A stretch of 49,466 nucleotides of DNA from Ardenticatenaceae bacterium (GTDB lineage: Bacteria > Chloroflexota > Anaerolineae > Promineifilales > Promineifilaceae): contig JACKBR010000036.1 in the NCBI GenBank assembly GCA_020634495.1, positions 1 to 49,466 on the forward strand, in the 5' to 3' direction. The translations under genes and the position numbers were made by a program. Positions 16,374 to 24,494 of this stretch are shown piece after piece. Within the stretch, counting starts at the first letter, position 1, and each line of letters begins with the position of its first letter. The notes under the pieces are model-generated. The model worked only from the letters and a program-made list of their open reading frames with translations. It did no database searches and had not been told where the DNA came from.

Positions 16374-17387
16374 ATGACAAGCAATCAACCACGCAGTGCG
16401 GGTCGCCGGCTCTGGTGGATACTGCGCACGACATTGTTGATTTTTATTATTGTTGCCCTGGTGGCGATTGTGCTGGGCGGGTTGGGCTATGGCGGTTATC
16501 TAGGCGTGCGAGAAATTCAGCGTTCGGTTAACAGCCTGGCTGTGCGAATTGATGCCAATGAGCACAATTTGAATTCGCTGCGCGATCTGGTTGATGCCGA
16601 AATTGAAAAAGGAAATCCTGAGCAGCAGGTGCTCATCATCCAGCTACAAAACGAACTGGCAGCGCTGCAAACCCGGCTAGAAACCGTGCAGGCTGCCCAA
16701 TCGCAGGAGACGGCCGTTCAAACCGAACAGTTCAGCACCGTAGAGGCAAATCTGGACGCTGCGGTGACCCAGAACAGCGTTCTGGCGGATGAGCTTGGGG
16801 ATGTGCGGGCCGCCCTGGTTGCCCTGCAAAGCGATCTCAACGACAGCGGCGTACGCCTGAACAATTTGGAAGGTGATGTTGATCAACTACGCTTGCAGCT
16901 GGGCACTTTAGATGAAATGTTGACTGACCTTACGGCAGAAACGGCCGTAGCCCGCAGCAGCAGCGCCGTCGATCTAGAACACAGTCTGACATTGCTACAG
17001 CTTTGGGGCGTGCTTACCAATGCCCGGTTGGCCCTGGCTGATGGAGATGAGGTTGAGGCGGAAACGGCCGTTTCCCAGGCAATCTTGCTCTCAGACAACC
17101 TGACAGTGACCCCCGATAGCCCCGCCGCTGCCGCCTTGCAACGTTTGCAAACAAGGCTGGCTCTGGCCGCTGATGGCTTTGCAACCAATGTGCCAATGGT
17201 GGCCCAAGATTTGGCAGCCGCCAGCCAGGAACTCACGCTGCTGCTGAGCGTGCCTGCCACAGATGAAATCCTGGATGAAGCCACACCCACGCCAACCGAA
17301 GCTGACACAGGCACGGCAACCGTAGCGCCCACCGCCACAGCTGCGCCTGAGGAAACGCCATTGCCATCACCCACACCCACGCCCTAA
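16374..17387 (+). CDS. Single-pass membrane coiled-coil protein with Thr-Pro-rich tail, unknown function
   Basis: About 337 residues: a short basic N-terminus, one membrane helix (~19-42, TLLIFIIVALVAIVLGGLGY), a long coiled coil (~50-195; heptad-like QLQNELAALQTRLETVQ), an alpha-helical region, then an acidic Thr/Pro tail that ends SPTPTP. ATG 16374 is chosen because GAGGAG lies 6 nt before it; TTG 16344 and ATG 16350 have no such site. It is the second of two genes with the same plan and is probably co-transcribed with the first. Three ACGGCCGT palindromes are read in frame as TAV. I recognise no family. A structural or scaffold role outside the membrane is inference. Confidence 0.65.
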   Translation: MTSNQPRSAGRRLWWILRTTLLIFIIVALVAIVLGGLGYGGYLGVREIQRSVNSLAVRIDANEHNLNSLRDLVDAEIEKGNPEQQVLIIQLQNELAALQTRLETVQAAQSQETAVQTEQFSTVEANLDAAVTQNSVLADELGDVRAALVALQSDLNDSGVRLNNLEGDVDQLRLQLGTLDEMLTDLTAETAVARSSSAVDLEHSLTLLQLWGVLTNARLALADGDEVEAETAVSQAILLSDNLTVTPDSPAAAALQRLQTRLALAADGFATNVPMVAQDLAAASQELTLLLSVPATDEILDEATPTPTEADTGTATVAPTATAAPEETPLPSPTPTP

Positions 17388-17514
17388 AAAGGGTGGCTAA
17401 AATGGCTCAAAAATGTTTGCCGGTTTGTTTCTGAATAAAAAGTCAACCTTACAAACAGGCATCGACTGCGCCCGGTGCAAGCCAAGCCTGTGGTTCTTAC
17501 CAACATAAAAACAA

Positions 17515-17545
17515 AAAAAGAGCAGGTTCAAAACCTGCTCTTTTT
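17515..17545. terminator. Bidirectional intrinsic terminator between convergent genes
   Basis: A perfect 14-bp stem (AAAAAGAGCAGGTT, loop CAA, and complement) is A-rich on one side and T-rich on the other. It stands between the coiled-coil gene (plus) and the decahaem cytochrome gene (minus) and should stop transcription from both. Confidence 0.9.
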
Positions 17546-17617
17546 CTTTCTAACCGCAATGAACGGGTTGGCGGAGCCAGCGTCAGAACGCTAGCGCCTC
17601 CAACCTGTCTTGTTGAT

Positions 17618-19807
17618 TTACGGCCGTGTCATGCCAGAAACATCAGCGCCAACATCAACCAGCGTATCATACAGAACCTGAATGATGTACAAGCCGTTGT
17701 GGGCAAATGCGCCTGGGTCTTTTTGTACGTATTGGTAATTGTAAGCTGCCCGCAGCAACGTGGGTGACCATGTACCATAGCGGTCGCCTGCATCGTTGAA
17801 GAAGTACGGATAGGCGTGTGAATCATACACAACGGGATCCGCACCAATGCTTACGGCGTAGTCAGACATTGACGTGTAGAGCAATTCAGCCATGGTGTCG
17901 ATTTCGCCAGCCAAACCTTCGGTTGCGTCGCCGTCACCGTCGAAGTCAGCTTCGCTAACGCGGATTGCAGCCAGATCTGCGGCCGTTTCCACGTTTTCAT
18001 GACACTCTGTACATTCTGCCACTTCCACTTCCAAAGCATGGGTGTTATGACATTCTACACAGGTATCAAACGCGCCAACGTGCTCGTTGCGACCCAGATA
18101 TTCGTTACCGTCATACTGGTAAGCTCCCTGCACTTCCGCGCCAAAGAGCGTTGCGCCAGCAGCAAAGTAATGAATATTTAGGAACCGTAGGCTATCGGAA
18201 ATTTCATCATCGCCAAGATCGCCGATTGCCTGGTTAACCGAAACGGAAGAAGAACGTCCCTGATGGCAGTTGATACAGGTGTTTGCCGTTTCACCTTCGC
18301 CAAAGCTAACCGATGCCCCACTGGGGAAGGTAACCGAATCGAAGGTGTAAACTTCAAACGTTTCTAGGCTGCTGTGGCAGGTGGCGCAGTTCAAACCGTT
18401 GGCCAACGGTTGGCTAATGGAAACGCCTTCCGTAGCAAACAGCGGTAAACCGGCGGCCGAGTGACATTTGCTACAGCTACCCGGTACGGCCCCATCTTCA
18501 TCCCAGTGACGGAACGCTTCCTCAGACCCGGCAAAGTGACCGTGGTCAATGCGGTGCAGCGTGTCCATGTCTACTGGTGTAGAGATGGCTTCGTTCAGAT
18601 CAGCAATGGAATCGTAGAGAAGCTGGATCATGTATTTGCCGCCATGGGCATAACGACCCGGATCTTTCAACGATGCCTGGTAGTTGTAAGCAGCTTTAGC
18701 CAGACGGGGTGTCCAGGCGTTGTACGCATTGGGGAATGCGGCTTCGCCTTCGGTAATCTCGCCATTACCATCCGTATCGATGAAGAAGTAGGGATAGCTA
18801 TGATCATCGTAAACAATGGCAGTACCACTAACCTCTGTCGCATACATCATCATCGATTCTAGCAGGATAGACCGCAGGTCTTCGATTTCGTAGAAAATGC
18901 CTTCGCTCAAATCGCCGTCGCCGTCATAATCGACAAGAGAACCAGGCATGCGGATATCTACCAAATCTTCTGGCCCACTCAGATCCGTGTGACAAGCTGT
19001 ACATTCATCAAACTGAACTTCCAGCGTGTGCGGATCATGGCAGCTTACGCAGGTGTCGTACCCTTCAACGTGGTCAAACTTGGAATCGTACGAATTCCCT
19101 TCGTATTCATAGCCACCCATGGCCCAGGTACCAAACTGTGTGGCTGCTGCGGCATAGTAATGGATGTTGGTGAAGCCCAAATCTTCGCTAACGGTGTCTA
19201 CATCTGCCACCGGGTCTAGACCGGCATTGGCAATGGAGTCGTTAACGGAGACAGTGGACGCCCGCCCTTGATGGCACTGCATACAACGTGCTTCTGGGCC
19301 TAAGCCAGCAACTTCTGCCCCAGAGGGGAAGACAACGCTGGTCAGGTCTACCGTGACATCGTTGTGGCAAGCTTCACACTCAACCGTGGTGCCAATAGGA
19401 GCCGCAGCTTCTACGGATCCAAAAGCAGAACCATCGGCTCCTAAGAAGTCGAGGAAACCGGGGGTGCTGTGACATTTGGCGCAGCTTGCGGCGACTTCGG
19501 CCGGATCGTCTTCATCCCAATGGGTAAAGGCTTCGGCGCTGGCGTCAGCGTGCCCAGATGCAGCCCACTGTGCCTCGAAGGGAATGACAGATACGGCCGT
19601 TTGCACTTCCGGCTCTACCATCACCTCCACAACGCGTGTTACCTCTACTTCAACTTCTACCGGAACTTCAACAGATTCGCCAGCAACCTCGACAACCCGT
19701 GTCACCTCCACAGTTTCTGGGTCTTGGCTGCAAGCAACAATGACTAAACCGAGAAACAACAGAAGCCCAAGTAAAACGTAAACGCTTTTTAACTTCGGAT
19801 TAAACAT
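17618..19807 (-). CDS. Decahaem c-type cytochrome lipoprotein with two pentahaem repeats and EF-hand-like loops
   Basis: The 729 residues begin with a lipoprotein signal (IVAC, Cys26) and a Val/Glu-rich linker of the VEVTRVVEV type. Ten CxxCH motifs follow in order: CAKCH, CEACH, CMQCH, CVSCH, CTACH, then CSKCH, CATCH, CINCH, CVECH, CTECH. The two halves repeat each other (SGHADASAEAFTHWDED against AGSEEAFRHWDED; both then have FPSGA, CHQGR and NIHYFAA-like blocks), so the protein arose by duplication of a five-haem unit. Three EF-hand-like loops (DYDGDGDLSEG, DTDGNGEITEG, DFDGDGDATEG) near residues 291, 342 and 620 may bind Ca2+. It is last in the cytochrome locus. It is likely an outer-surface electron carrier; the acceptor is unknown. 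Confidence 0.9.
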   Translation of the reverse strand: MFNPKLKSVYVLLGLLLFLGLVIVACSQDPETVEVTRVVEVAGESVEVPVEVEVEVTRVVEVMVEPEVQTAVSVIPFEAQWAASGHADASAEAFTHWDEDDPAEVAASCAKCHSTPGFLDFLGADGSAFGSVEAAAPIGTTVECEACHNDVTVDLTSVVFPSGAEVAGLGPEARCMQCHQGRASTVSVNDSIANAGLDPVADVDTVSEDLGFTNIHYYAAAATQFGTWAMGGYEYEGNSYDSKFDHVEGYDTCVSCHDPHTLEVQFDECTACHTDLSGPEDLVDIRMPGSLVDYDGDGDLSEGIFYEIEDLRSILLESMMMYATEVSGTAIVYDDHSYPYFFIDTDGNGEITEGEAAFPNAYNAWTPRLAKAAYNYQASLKDPGRYAHGGKYMIQLLYDSIADLNEAISTPVDMDTLHRIDHGHFAGSEEAFRHWDEDGAVPGSCSKCHSAAGLPLFATEGVSISQPLANGLNCATCHSSLETFEVYTFDSVTFPSGASVSFGEGETANTCINCHQGRSSSVSVNQAIGDLGDDEISDSLRFLNIHYFAAGATLFGAEVQGAYQYDGNEYLGRNEHVGAFDTCVECHNTHALEVEVAECTECHENVETAADLAAIRVSEADFDGDGDATEGLAGEIDTMAELLYTSMSDYAVSIGADPVVYDSHAYPYFFNDAGDRYGTWSPTLLRAAYNYQYVQKDPGAFAHNGLYIIQVLYDTLVDVGADVSGMTRP

Positions 19808-19888
19808 ATAAACCTCCTTTGCAACTGATTTTTCAGAAAGAAACTGTTAAAGGAAGCCCCTTTACACACTATTTCTGAAAATAGCTTA

Positions 19889-19923
19889 TAGGCAATGCTG
19901 ATCTTCAAAATCAACATTGCCTA
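19889..19923. repeat. Hairpin between cytochrome b and decahaem genes
   Basis: TAGGCAATG and its complement CATTGCCTA form a 9-bp stem extended by four more pairs after one mismatch. A second small hairpin (CTATTT-ctga-AAATAG, 19869-19884) follows toward the decahaem start. There is no T-run, so it may be an RNA processing or stability element rather than a terminator. The rest of the 161-nt gap shows only the AGGAGG-type ribosome site before 19807. Confidence 0.5.
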
Positions 19924-19968
19924 CTAACTGTAAAACATAAAACCGACCAGCTTACCCAGCCAGCCAAT

Positions 19969-20850
19969 TTATGGTGACGGCGTACTTAAAGGTACAAACA
20001 CTTCACGGGTTACCCGTGGAATGGTCTCAATAGCGGTTTGCTCAAATGTAAATGCCCAAATGACGATGGCTAGCATCAACCCGCCAACAATCACACCAAC
20101 AGCAAAGAAAATCCGCAGTCGTCGTCTACGAACTTCCAAAGATAGTCCCGGCCAAGGGTCACCACCTTGTTCCAACCGCTCTAGTTCTAGGGCATGTTCC
20201 TCTTCCATTTGGTGGTGCGACAGCTTGCCGGTGAAAATGCTGAAATTACGATGTTTAATCAACACATTGTAAAAATGCCAGATTACAATGCTAAGCACTG
20301 CAAGTAGGGCTTCACCCCCGTGGGCAGCTTTGGCTGCTGGGATAAATTGCCCAGGTAAAAAGGCAGTTGCGGCAATGGGGTTCCACAATACAAATCCGGT
20401 AATAGCCATAATGGCGGTACCCCAGACAACGGCCCAGTATTCTATTTTTTCACCAAAGTTAAACTTTGGCATTTTGGGCGCTTCAGCAGTAAAGCCCAGG
20501 TTGTACTTCACCGTTTGTATCAGATCGAACAAATCCTGCTTTCTTAGCATGATGCGCATACGTTCTCGTTTTACATAGAGGCGGAAAGCAGAGGTAAACA
20601 GGTGATAGATAGACCCCGTTACCAGAAGAAAGGCAGCCCAGCGATGAATGATACGGACAAATTCAATACCACCCATAGCGTTTATCATCCATACGGCCCA
20701 ATTTTGCAAAGCATATTTTTGCGGAAGGCCAGTTATGGACAACACGGTGAAGCTTACCAGTAATATGGCGTGCTCAATTCGCGCAATCGTGCGAAAACGA
20801 GGGTAATGTTTTTCTTCGTGTTTAGCTTTTTCTTGTGCTTGGCTGGTCAT
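19969..20850 (-). CDS. Membrane cytochrome b subunit (formate dehydrogenase gamma/cyt b561-like)
   Basis: The 293 residues carry five membrane helices. Histidines at the right places for two b haems are His27 (RIEHAILLVSF), His69 and His83 (IIHRWAAFLLVTGSIYHLF), and ones in KAAHGGEA and IVIWHFYNVLI. This is the pattern of the di-haem cytochrome b subunits of formate dehydrogenase-N and Ni-hydrogenases, which pass electrons between the quinone pool and an exposed partner. The start lies 4 nt after the 14-haem cytochrome gene, so the two are translated together. It most likely links the membrane quinone pool to the multihaem cytochromes; the direction of flow is not visible. Confidence 0.87.
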   Translation of the reverse strand: MTSQAQEKAKHEEKHYPRFRTIARIEHAILLVSFTVLSITGLPQKYALQNWAVWMINAMGGIEFVRIIHRWAAFLLVTGSIYHLFTSAFRLYVKRERMRIMLRKQDLFDLIQTVKYNLGFTAEAPKMPKFNFGEKIEYWAVVWGTAIMAITGFVLWNPIAATAFLPGQFIPAAKAAHGGEALLAVLSIVIWHFYNVLIKHRNFSIFTGKLSHHQMEEEHALELERLEQGGDPWPGLSLEVRRRRLRIFFAVGVIVGGLMLAIVIWAFTFEQTAIETIPRVTREVFVPLSTPSP

Positions 20851-20854
20851 CTTT

Positions 20855-22513
20855 TTACTCTCTTAACCGTAGACGTATGCGCCGGTAAATATCGGTCGCC
20901 ACCATAAATCCGAAGAAGCCCACAGTGGCTGGAATAACAATCTTGTAGAAGAGGTCTACCAGGTAAACAAGTGGGTTGTGTTCCAGCGACGGCTTGAAAT
21001 GACTAGTCCAGCTGTCTGGGAAGTTTGCGGTAGCATCAGGATGGCACTGCTGGCAAGTTTCTAATAAATTGGCTCTGATACCAGCTTCTGGGTCGTCTGG
21101 TGCTTTAATATTGTGAACCCCATGACAATCGTAGCAAACGGCTTTGTTGGTTTCTACATTTGGGTCCTCATGCTCAAACAAGGTGATGGTTGTTCCATGG
21201 AAATCTGCCACGTAGGTATCAAACACATCGGTGGAGATTTCATATTTCTCCATCAGTTCCACATCGGCATGGCATTCAGCGCACAGCTCTGGTGAGCGCA
21301 CGCGGAACAGGGCCGTGGTGGGGTCTGTGATGTTGTGAACGCCGTGGCAGTTGATGCAGGTGGGCACGTCTGGGTTGCTTTCGCTAAGCAGCGCTTCGCC
21401 ATGTACGCTGGTGGCGTATTCATCAAAGATGGTGCTGTGGCATTGCTCACAGGTGTAAGAGATGCGTTCGCGTGGCTCGTTGGGTATGGGTGTGTCGTGT
21501 GCGCCGTGGCAGTCTGTGCAAACGGCCGCTTCCGGGTGACCATCCACGATAGCAGCGCCATGTACATCGTCTAATGCTTGGTCATAGTTGGGTTCATGGC
21601 AACGGCCGCACAGGGGATATTGCTCCAGGTTGTAGTCGCGTAGGCTTTCGGCCGTTACTGGCTCGTGCGGGAACCTGACATTTTCATGGCAATCGGTACA
21701 GGCTAATGGCTGCCATGAATTATCAGCGCCGTGAACGGAATCATGCAGCGCACCCTCATCAATGGTCAGGGATAGGGTATCGCCATTGGGGAAGGTGAAA
21801 CTAAGACCTTCCTGGCTGTGGCAGGCTAAACAGTAGCTGTTATCTACTTTTTGGGTAAAGAGCCCAGCTTGAATAACGGCCGTTAACGCATCCGCATCCA
21901 CCAACGGCACATCTTCATTTATATGACAGTCAGCGCACGCTTCTGTTCCCGCACCAGCTTGCCACTCATCAACGGTGAGCACATCGTGCGATCCATGACA
22001 ATCTGTACAGGCAACCGGATTTTCTGTTTCTGGGCCTGGATGGCTGGTAAGATGCGGTTGAACGTGGCAGGTTTCACATTTGGCCGCTTGCTCTAAAGAA
22101 TAATCGCGCAGAGATTCGGCCGTAACCGGGGCGTGTGGCTGTTGGTAATTATTAATTGGCTGATGACAACTCGTACAGGCTAAAGGGTCTGTGGCGGCTG
22201 TCCCGTGAGCTGAACTTGCTAACACAGCCAGGTCTATCTGGGCAGCTACCGTTTCACCAGAGGGAAAAGTAATTTCTTGCTCGGTATCCTGGTGGCATAA
22301 GCGGCAGGCGGTGTCATCCGCAATTTGGGCATGAGGCACAACGGCCGTTTCCGCTTGGGTTAACGCCATGATGTCAGGATGCGCTTGAATAACGGCCGTA
22401 ATATCCTCTTCCTGTGCCGCCTGAGTAGGCAACACATAAATTGCTATCAGACAAGCCAAAAGAGCTGTTGTAATGCCACCAATCAAATACCGGTTGTTTA
22501 ATGAATGTTTCAA
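20855..22513 (-). CDS. Fourteen-haem c-type cytochrome with C-terminal membrane anchor
   Basis: The 552 residues have an N-terminal signal or anchor helix (GGITTALLACLIAIYVL) and a C-terminal membrane helix (IVIPATVGFFGFMVA) with a basic tail. Fourteen CxxCH motifs run CRLCH, CTSCH, CETCH, CTDCH, CADCH, CLACH, CTDCH, CGRCH, CTDCH, CEQCH, CINCH, CAECH, CYDCH, CQQCH. The first two-thirds is duplicated: PVTAESLRDY-LEQ recurs before haems 3 and 8, and FPSG/FPNG blocks follow haems 1 and 6. The final part has CHGxHN/CHGxHD units as in cytochrome c3-type proteins. Its membrane anchor and tight coupling to the cytochrome b gene suggest it receives electrons from, or donates to, that subunit. Confidence 0.9.
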   Translation of the reverse strand: MKHSLNNRYLIGGITTALLACLIAIYVLPTQAAQEEDITAVIQAHPDIMALTQAETAVVPHAQIADDTACRLCHQDTEQEITFPSGETVAAQIDLAVLASSAHGTAATDPLACTSCHQPINNYQQPHAPVTAESLRDYSLEQAAKCETCHVQPHLTSHPGPETENPVACTDCHGSHDVLTVDEWQAGAGTEACADCHINEDVPLVDADALTAVIQAGLFTQKVDNSYCLACHSQEGLSFTFPNGDTLSLTIDEGALHDSVHGADNSWQPLACTDCHENVRFPHEPVTAESLRDYNLEQYPLCGRCHEPNYDQALDDVHGAAIVDGHPEAAVCTDCHGAHDTPIPNEPRERISYTCEQCHSTIFDEYATSVHGEALLSESNPDVPTCINCHGVHNITDPTTALFRVRSPELCAECHADVELMEKYEISTDVFDTYVADFHGTTITLFEHEDPNVETNKAVCYDCHGVHNIKAPDDPEAGIRANLLETCQQCHPDATANFPDSWTSHFKPSLEHNPLVYLVDLFYKIVIPATVGFFGFMVATDIYRRIRLRLRE

Positions 22514-22576
22514 TTAGCTAGCTCTCCATCGGGTGCTTGTAAATAGTCTGAATAGAGGGTGTGCGAACTTTGGCTG

Positions 22577-22628
22577 AACAGAAGCAAGCTTCTTGCATAG
22601 ATCGAAAACTGGGAAGCTTGCTTCTGTT
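22577..22628. repeat. Perfect 16-bp inverted repeat with self-palindromic arms (REPIN-like)
   Basis: AACAGAAGCAAGCTTC (22577-22592) is mirrored exactly at 22613-22628 around a 20-nt spacer. Each arm is itself palindromic (GAAGC-aa-GCTTC). It lies between the octahaem and 14-haem genes, so it would form a large hairpin in a shared transcript. It could separate their expression, or it may be a dispersed element. Confidence 0.75.
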
Positions 22629-22682
22629 GAACTGTTTTGCCTAACAATTTGTCATGGCCTTCAAAACAGAACATTCACAGGT

Positions 22683-23951
22683 TTAAGGTTCTTCTACCGC
22701 CTCTTCCACAACAGGTTCCGCAGCCGGTTCTGTATGATAACCAACTGCCAGTGCTATCAACTCCTCATCGGTCAGTTCAGGGCCAAAGCCGTCTGCATTG
22801 TGACAACTTCGGCAAGCAAAATCCAAACCCAGCTCTGAAAGAGCAACCGTTCCATCCTCAGAAAACTGCTCAATCTGCGTAGGATTGATTAACATGAGAT
22901 GGGTGCGAATATCCCCGGTAAATTGTTCAGGATCGCCCAAGGCACTCTTCGTAACGCGCGGCATGTGGCAATCAATACATTTCACATTGATACGTTCATG
23001 ACCTGCTTCATAGCTCGCGTCAGACAAGTGGCAATTTTCGCAAGTTGTGCGCGTAGTTTGTACGTCATCTTGCCTTAATTGAACAACACCTGTATGGGGG
23101 TCGTGGCAAACAACACAGTCAAGCGCAATGTGCTTGCTTTGGAACAATTCTTCATATTGTTCATGATGTTGAATAAATCCGTCAGCAGCATTTACTTGTT
23201 CTGAACCGCCCCTCACATGGCAGTCACCACACGATTCTGAATCTCGGTCTACCACAGGACGAACCACAATCGGATTTTCGGCATGTTGGCTGCCTGCTCC
23301 GTGACACTCCTCACATTGAATGCCGTCGAAAGCCCAGGTGCCAACCAGTCCTGGCAAACCATCCTGGTTTCCTACTGGACTATAACCCGTCGTATGGCAT
23401 GTACCACAGGTATAAGCCAGTTCAGCCTCACCCGCGTGGTACCCTACCCAATTATCACCAAGATCAATTTCGGGGTTGTAAAAATTGTATTGGGTGGTGG
23501 CATTTTCATCTGCCCCAGTAATGATATAACCATCTTGATCGATAAAGCGCGCCTTCCAGTTATATCCGCCAATTACGTAACTAATGTCATCCCAGGTATA
23601 CCCTTCGGGGGGGCTGGGAATTTCGGTAAAAGGGTATTCAGGAGGTTGGCCATCTACAACACGGTTCAATTTGTAGGGATGCCCACTTCTCATAAATACA
23701 TCATAAGTTTCTTGATGGCATTCGGCGCATGCCTCGCTGCCAACAAATTCTGGGGGAGAATAGCTCAAGCCGTCCAGACCAGCCGGGCCAGGTAAGCCTT
23801 GCTCGCCATCTGCACCTGTGGGGCCAGGGGGGCCTTGTGGGCCAGCCTGGCCTTGTGGGCCTTCTGCACCTGGTTCACCAGCGCAGGCTACGGCGAATAT
23901 CCCTGTAACTACGATAGTAAATATAAGAATAAGCCATTGCTTGCGTGCCAT
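22683..23951 (-). CDS. Octahaem c-type cytochrome lipoprotein with collagen-like stalk
   Basis: The 422 residues open with a lipoprotein signal (AVAC, Cys23), followed at once by thirteen Gly-X-Y triplets (residues 25-63: GEP, GAE, GPQ, ... GLD, GLS) and then the haem domain. Eight CxxCH motifs are [48 protein letters not shown] and the spacing recall the NrfA/cytochrome c554 superfamily, but I see no motif that fixes an enzyme activity. The collagen-like segment could form a trimeric stalk that holds the haem domain away from the membrane. It is the first gene of the minus-strand cytochrome locus. Confidence 0.88.
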   Translation of the reverse strand: MARKQWLILIFTIVVTGIFAVACAGEPGAEGPQGQAGPQGPPGPTGADGEQGLPGPAGLDGLSYSPPEFVGSEACAECHQETYDVFMRSGHPYKLNRVVDGQPPEYPFTEIPSPPEGYTWDDISYVIGGYNWKARFIDQDGYIITGADENATTQYNFYNPEIDLGDNWVGYHAGEAELAYTCGTCHTTGYSPVGNQDGLPGLVGTWAFDGIQCEECHGAGSQHAENPIVVRPVVDRDSESCGDCHVRGGSEQVNAADGFIQHHEQYEELFQSKHIALDCVVCHDPHTGVVQLRQDDVQTTRTTCENCHLSDASYEAGHERINVKCIDCHMPRVTKSALGDPEQFTGDIRTHLMLINPTQIEQFSEDGTVALSELGLDFACRSCHNADGFGPELTDEELIALAVGYHTEPAAEPVVEEAVEEP

Positions 23952-24040
23952 TATTTCTCCTTCTCCCGTGGATTACAGGTTTGTTGTTCAGATGGGTAAG
24001 TGTGCAAGCTGTTTTCATCTCCGATTAATGTAGAGCCCTC

Positions 24041-24046
24041 ATTATA
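24041..24046 (-). promoter_or_regulatory. Possible -10 box (TATAAT) of the cytochrome locus
   Basis: On the minus strand TATAAT lies 90 nt before the octahaem start. No good -35 hexamer stands 17 nt upstream, and TGAC-aaaa-GTCA, a small inverted repeat at 24071-24082, lies where an activator might bind. Both facts suggest a regulated promoter, but the evidence is thin. Confidence 0.35.
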
Positions 24047-24286
24047 CCGAGGGGTTTCCAGCAGCTGTAATGACAAAAGTCACTCTCAGGAGATGACAGA
24101 CGTTCCCGAATAGGAGCTACCTCTGGAATCGATAAGTGAAACTTATATACATGCCGAAGCAGCAACGGTAAAAAGGTTTTAGTATTGTGTTCAATTACAA
24201 AAATGTGAGTTTGTTGTTCTCAAAATCGGGTCAGGAATATTAGTTTGATTATACAACCGTTTGTCGTTTAATTCCCTAAAATAAGG

Positions 24287-24292
24287 TATAAT
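24287..24292 (+). promoter_or_regulatory. Likely -10 box (TATAAT) of the gyrA transcript
   Basis: A perfect TATAAT inside an AT-rich stretch 200 nt before gyrA, itself inside an imperfect inverted repeat (AGGTATAAT... / ...TTATACCT, 24284-24310). The -35 match is poor (TCGTTT at 17 nt). Its position just before the hairpin at 24314 makes a long structured leader probable. Confidence 0.4.
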
Positions 24293-24313
24293 TTAACCTA
24301 ATTTATACCTAAA

Positions 24314-24357
24314 AATCATAAAATTTGCCACCCCCAAAAAGGTGGTTTTTTATGATT
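24314..24357 (+). promoter_or_regulatory. Terminator-like hairpin in the gyrA leader (possible attenuator)
   Basis: CCACC-cccaaaaa-GGTGG is followed by six T's. The outer sequences AATCATAAAA (24314-24323) and TTTTATGATT (24348-24357) also pair, which lengthens the stem. It lies between the gyrA -10 candidate and the gene, where no upstream plus-strand gene needs a terminator. Confidence 0.5.
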
Positions 24358-24398
24358 AAATTATACATCTTTAGTCAATAGTTAGGTAGAAACGTAGT

Positions 24399-24432
24399 AA
24401 GGTAATGTGGTTGGAGCAAGACCAATTACCTT
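24399..24432 (+). promoter_or_regulatory. Second leader hairpin before gyrA
   Basis: AAGGTAAT pairs with ATTACCTT and TGGT with ACCA around a 9-nt loop with one bulged G. It ends 62 nt before the gyrA start. The remaining leader shows only the TTGGAGG ribosome site. Apart from these sites I see nothing in the 543-nt divergent gap. Confidence 0.45.
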
Positions 24433-24494
24433 GTTGAATTACCAGCTGCTCAAGTAAGCACCTATTCAGTAAACCCTCTTTTGGAGGCTCCGCT

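Noticed and set aside
23763..23879. Collagen-like stretch taken as a phage tail fibre or contaminant
   Set aside because: It is in frame between a lipobox and eight haem motifs in one gene, with no phage genes near.
22683..23951. Octahaem protein as hydroxylamine oxidoreductase or NrfA
   Set aside because: The catalytic CxxCK or P460-linked tyrosine expected for these enzymes is not seen; only general multihaem similarity remains.
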